Below are positions 7,138 through 9,581 of a stretch of DNA of 9,581 nucleotides, piece by piece (position 1 is the first letter of the stretch; the number at the start of each line of letters is the position of its first letter). The notes under the pieces were generated by a model. It made no database searches. It was not told where the DNA came from and saw nothing but the letters and a program-made list of their open reading frames with translations. The position numbers were made by a program, and so were the translations under genes. Source of the stretch: an uncultured Candidatus Saccharibacteria bacterium. Lineage in GTDB: Bacteria; Patescibacteriota; Saccharimonadia; Saccharimonadales; Saccharimonadaceae. The stretch lies in NCBI GenBank assembly GCA_937919305.1, contig CALFQW010000069.1:1-9581 (forward strand), read 5' to 3'.

Positions 7138-8934
7138 ATGAGACCCATGTTCAAGCGATTCAGATCCCTCTGGGGTCTGATGATGCGTGACGGAAGTATT
7201 CGCGAGGAAGCGCTGCACATGCGCTCGCTTGCGATCAAGGCGATCGGCTGGATGCTGATCGTCGAGTTCTTGTACGTACTACGAATGGTACCGCTGTACT
7301 TTCTCACGAATGAACTCGTGAGTGACGACCCGAACTGGCAGAGACTGTCAGTCATGGCGTGTACGGCGGCTGCAGTGTTCATCATCGCTGACAGGCTCAA
7401 TGCTTCTATGATGTATGCGCGTTCATGCCTCAACTGGCGTCAGTGGACGGTCTGGTGGGCCTATGGCCACAGACAGGAGCTGATCCAATCGTGGAGGTGG
7501 CACGTCGATAACGGCCCAGGGATGAAGGAATCCAAGGTAGCCAAAAACATCGAGAAGTTTGAGTCTCTCATCGATCAGCTGATCTTCCAGACAACACCCA
7601 TGACGCTCCGCATCATCTTTGTATGGATCGGCGTGTGGATTGTTGGCTGGGAATTCGGTCTGATCGTGCTCGCAACGCTGCTCTTCTATGCTGCTTCACT
7701 CCTCAAGACTGAGCGTTTGCTCGGTGAGGAGCACGAGACTCAGCGCGAAGAGCTACGTGTCATCGAGCGACTTGGCACGCAGCTGACGAATCAGTGGCGC
7801 ACTATCAAGGAGCTCGGTATCGAGTCAACGATGAGCGATCAGAACCAAAGTGAGCTCAACAGGTACTACATGACTGAAGCTGGACGTCAGTGGAAGCTGA
7901 CTCGGCGCTACGGCATGCAGTCACATGTGCTGAGTCTGTCGCGAGTAGGGGTCTACCTCATGGTTGCCTTGATGGTTGCGAGAAACCAGTCGATCAATCT
8001 CGGTGCAGTTGTACTGATGATCAGCTGGCTCGAGCAGCTATACGGTAACTTGTGGAGATTTGTTGATTTGCAGATGTACTGGGCGCGCGGAGGCGTGGCG
8101 CTGAAGGAATTGGTTGATTTGATTCAGCTGAAACCAACGGTCGTCCAATCCGCAGACCCAGTAGATCCACGTCACTTAGCACCAGCGATTTCTGTTAGAG
8201 GGGCTAGCTACGACTACGTCACAGACGACGAGACAAAGCGCGCCCTTCAGGATATATCACTGGAGATCGAGCCATACTCGACTGTTGCCTTCGTCGGCAA
8301 GTCGGGTAGTGGTAAGTCGACACTGGCCATGCTATTGCAGCGCCAAGACGACGTATCACATGGCTCGATCAGCGTCGGTGGCGTGAATCTACGCGACATC
8401 GATCAGTATGCCTACCGTCGTAACTACATGAGTGCGGTTGGACAGAAAGTGCAGCTATTTGATGGAACTATCGCCGGAAACATCCGTATCTCCAAACCGG
8501 ATGCAACCGACGAACAGGTTCTGAAGGCAGCACAGCTCGCCCATGTTGATGAGTTTGCTATGGAGCTTCCACTCGGCTACAACGCGCCTATCGGCGACGA
8601 TGGCGTACAGTTGAGCGGAGGGCAGCAGCAGCGTATCGCGATCGCGCGTGCACTGCTACGTCAGCCGAAGCTCTTGGTGATGGACGAAGCGACTTCAGCG
8701 CTCGACGCTGAAACGCAAGCCCAGATCCAGCAGAACATCGACCGACTGATCGAATCGCGATCAACAACTCTTGTCATCATCGCGCACCGTTTCTCAACTA
8801 TCGAGAAAGCGGATGTCGTTGTGGTGATGGACAAGGGGCAAATCGTTGAGGTCGGTACTCATGAGCAGCTCAAGCGCAAGAACGGTTTTTATAGCCGTCT
8901 CCGCGCCATGGAGTCCAACGGCCTACTCGACTAG
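7138..8934 (+). CDS. ABC exporter, fused membrane domain and ATPase (MsbA/multidrug type)
   Basis: The 598-residue protein is a complete half-transporter that should work as a dimer, in length and order typical of type IV exporters. Residues 1-330 are the membrane domain; clear hydrophobic segments lie near 36-56, 70-84, 155-185 and 266-300. Residues about 350-590 are the ATPase: Walker A GKSGSGKST (387-395), Q-loop VGQKVQLF (Gln436), signature LSGGQ (492-496), Walker B LLVMDE with catalytic Glu517, D-loop SALD (520-523) and switch His550 (IAHRFST). All catalytic residues are present, so it should hydrolyse ATP. A Trp-rich stretch (six Trp in 100-121) lies in the cytoplasmic loop after the second membrane segment. 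Substrate cannot be inferred; lipids, peptides and drugs are all exported by relatives. It has an SD (AGGAG/GAGGA), unlike the leaderless genes nearby, and sits behind a long structured leader, suggesting control at translation. Confidence 0.93.
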   Translation: MRPMFKRFRSLWGLMMRDGSIREEALHMRSLAIKAIGWMLIVEFLYVLRMVPLYFLTNELVSDDPNWQRLSVMACTAAAVFIIADRLNASMMYARSCLNWRQWTVWWAYGHRQELIQSWRWHVDNGPGMKESKVAKNIEKFESLIDQLIFQTTPMTLRIIFVWIGVWIVGWEFGLIVLATLLFYAASLLKTERLLGEEHETQREELRVIERLGTQLTNQWRTIKELGIESTMSDQNQSELNRYYMTEAGRQWKLTRRYGMQSHVLSLSRVGVYLMVALMVARNQSINLGAVVLMISWLEQLYGNLWRFVDLQMYWARGGVALKELVDLIQLKPTVVQSADPVDPRHLAPAISVRGASYDYVTDDETKRALQDISLEIEPYSTVAFVGKSGSGKSTLAMLLQRQDDVSHGSISVGGVNLRDIDQYAYRRNYMSAVGQKVQLFDGTIAGNIRISKPDATDEQVLKAAQLAHVDEFAMELPLGYNAPIGDDGVQLSGGQQQRIAIARALLRQPKLLVMDEATSALDAETQAQIQQNIDRLIESRSTTLVIIAHRFSTIEKADVVVVMDKGQIVEVGTHEQLKRKNGFYSRLRAMESNGLLD

Positions 8935-8960
8935 GTCATAATCGAAAGGAGGAGACAATG

Positions 8961-8994
8961 CCCCGCATTTCACAATGCGGGGCTCTTCTATTTT
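8961..8994 (+). terminator. Intrinsic terminator of the ABC exporter unit
   Basis: CCCCGCA (8961-8967) pairs with TGCGGGG (8976-8982) around an 8-nt loop and is followed by a T-rich tail ending in ATTTT (8983-8994). It lies 26 nt after the exporter stop. An SD-like AAAGGAGGAG (8945-8954) and an ATG (8958) stand just ahead of it, opening a 15-codon frame across the hairpin; this is listed as a finding and not as a gene. Confidence 0.85.
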
Positions 8995-9001
8995 CGACAT
9001 C

Positions 9002-9030
9002 TTGAGAAAACGGCAAATTTCGATTACAAT
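9002..9030 (+). promoter_or_regulatory. Promoter, probably for the downstream tRNA-Leu
   Basis: TTGAGA (9002-9007) and TACAAT (9025-9030) are 17 nt apart, five of six consensus matches each. The next gene downstream is the tRNA-Leu at 9148, which would give a precursor 5' leader of about 110 nt. A 14-codon ORF begins at 9049 (MSSSLRERKTIVDA), but it has no SD and is probably not coding. Confidence 0.6.
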
Positions 9031-9147
9031 ACAGCGGTACTTTATGGTATGAGTAGCAGTCTGCGTGAACGTAAAACTATCGTAGACGCGTAGCGCGTAT
9101 GTCCCAGGATGACGTGAAACTCACTAAGCACATTTATCATTAGACAT

Positions 9148-9235
9148 GCAGTGGTGGCGGAATTGGTAGACGCGCTAGCTTGAGGTGCTAGTGTCCAAAT
9201 TATCGGACGTGGGGGTTCAAGTCCCCCTTCGCGCA
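9148..9235 (+). tRNA. tRNA-Leu (anticodon GAG), chimeric with a mismatched acceptor stem
   Basis: The D arm, anticodon arm (CTAGC/GCTAG, anticodon GAG at 9182-9184), long variable arm (GTCC/GGAC with an AT-rich loop) and T arm (GGGGG/CCCCC around TTCAAGT) are sound. The acceptor halves do not match: GCAGTGG (9148-9154) against TTCGCGC (9228-9234) gives two Watson-Crick pairs, three mismatches and two wobbles. The 5' half calls for CCACTGC; the 3' half calls for something like GCGCGAG. No CCA is encoded after discriminator A9235, whereas the tRNA at 1242 has one; many actinobacterial tRNA genes lack it. High-GC DNA begins right here. The gene is therefore read as two different tRNA-Leu genes joined within the conserved variable/T-arm region, and as written would not make a working tRNA. 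Confidence 0.8.
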
Positions 9236-9242
9236 CAACAGG

Positions 9243-9276
9243 GAAGGCCCTTCCGGAGGAATCCGGGAGGGCCTTC
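9243..9276 (+). terminator. GC-rich terminator after the chimeric tRNA
   Basis: GAAGGCCCTTCCGG (9243-9256) pairs with CCGGGAGGGCCTTC (9263-9276) along 14 bp with one G-T wobble and a 6-nt loop. It is 7 nt after the tRNA and has only a weak T tail. The GC-rich style belongs to the actinobacterial-looking right end. Confidence 0.8.
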
Positions 9277-9347
9277 GCTCATTCCCCGTCGCGCCCGTGC
9301 GTTAACGTTGATCCTGTTCAGCACCGTCGTGTCGAAGGGGAGTCTCC

Positions 9348-9581
9348 ATGTTTGATTTCAGTGCCGCCGAGGACGAGGTCACATCCCTGTGCCAGCAGCT
9401 CATCCGCATCGACACCCAGAACTGGGGGATGAACAAGGCGAACCCGGAACGCCCGGCCGCTGAGCTCATCGAGAGCTGGTTCGCCGAGGTGGGGCTGGCG
9501 TCGACGATCGTCGAATCCGCTCCCGGCCGGGCGTCGCTGGTCACCCGGACTTCGCGGCGGAATTCTGGTCCGCGAGCATTC
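9348..9581 (+). CDS. M20-family metallopeptidase/amidohydrolase, N-terminal fragment
   Basis: The first 78 codons of a high-GC gene run off the right edge. The opening FDFSAAEDEVTSLCQQLIRIDTQNWG and then ERPAAELIESWFAEVGLASTIVESAPGRASLVTR match the start of actinobacterial M20/M25/M40 zinc hydrolases (DapE, ArgE and dipeptidase relatives). The metal-binding HGHxD motif would lie just beyond the window. The ATG is supported by AAGGGGAG 5 nt upstream. The last dozen residues (TSRRNSGPRAF) do not look like the family in this frame, so a sequence error or a further join near 9545 is possible. By composition the gene belongs with the DNA right of the tRNA join and not with the rest of the window. 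Confidence 0.75.
   Translation, partial: MFDFSAAEDEVTSLCQQLIRIDTQNWGMNKANPERPAAELIESWFAEVGLASTIVESAPGRASLVTRTSRRNSGPRAF

Noticed and set aside
7020..7433. 137-codon frame antisense to the exporter start
   Set aside because: No SD or promoter and no recognisable domain; it lies over the exporter's membrane domain.
9049..9093. 14-codon ORF MSSSLRERKTIVDA after the promoter at 9002-9030
   Set aside because: No Shine-Dalgarno sequence, and the ATG is 18 nt from the -10 box, so it fits neither start style; more likely the tRNA precursor leader.
9042..9236. 64-codon frame beginning MREGGLEPPRP on the minus strand
   Set aside because: It is the antisense of tRNA-Leu; such GLEPPRP peptides are a well-known spurious annotation over tRNA genes.

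Overview
The window looks like DNA from a member of the candidate phyla radiation, most likely a Saccharibacteria (TM7)-type Patescibacterium, of moderate GC. This is an inference from compact gene packing, very short or absent 5' leaders and the style of the proteins; no marker gene in the window proves it. The genetic code is standard (TAA, TAG and TGA all end genes or leader ORFs). Two stretches are clearly higher in GC and actinobacterial in character: the ilvC gene (about 1390-2560) and the right end of the window (from about 9228).

Left part. A secreted glycoside hydrolase resembling family GH5 runs leftwards off the window. It has a near-perfect sigma70-type promoter only 6 nt from its ATG, so its mRNA should be leaderless. 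An intact tRNA-Leu(CAG) follows on the + strand, then a lone ilvC (ketol-acid reductoisomerase) with its own strong hairpin, then an AEC-family membrane transporter. The transporter converges on a minus-strand pair with a 6-nt stop overlap.

Middle part. On the minus strand, a 440-aa protein of unknown function made of three diverged repeats is translationally coupled (8-nt overlap) to a 547-aa FAD-linked oxidase. Upstream of these lies a small three-helix membrane protein of the CBU_0592 type. Divergent from it, a strong promoter reads through a leader of about 250 nt carrying a 31-codon ORF, a hairpin that buries a Shine-Dalgarno sequence and a 9-codon leader ORF. The leader runs into a complete ABC exporter (membrane domain plus ATPase), which is followed by an intrinsic terminator.

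Right end. A second tRNA-Leu, anticodon GAG, has 5' and 3' acceptor halves that do not pair. The DNA changes to high-GC actinobacterial sequence at the same place: a tRNA-type terminator and the start of an M20-family metallopeptidase. This is best read as a chimeric join (assembly or recombination) at conserved tRNA sequence.

The most useful observations are the chimeric tRNA, the isolated foreign ilvC, the repeated -10/ATG leaderless geometry, the structured leader of the ABC exporter, and the triplicated unknown protein coupled to a flavoprotein.
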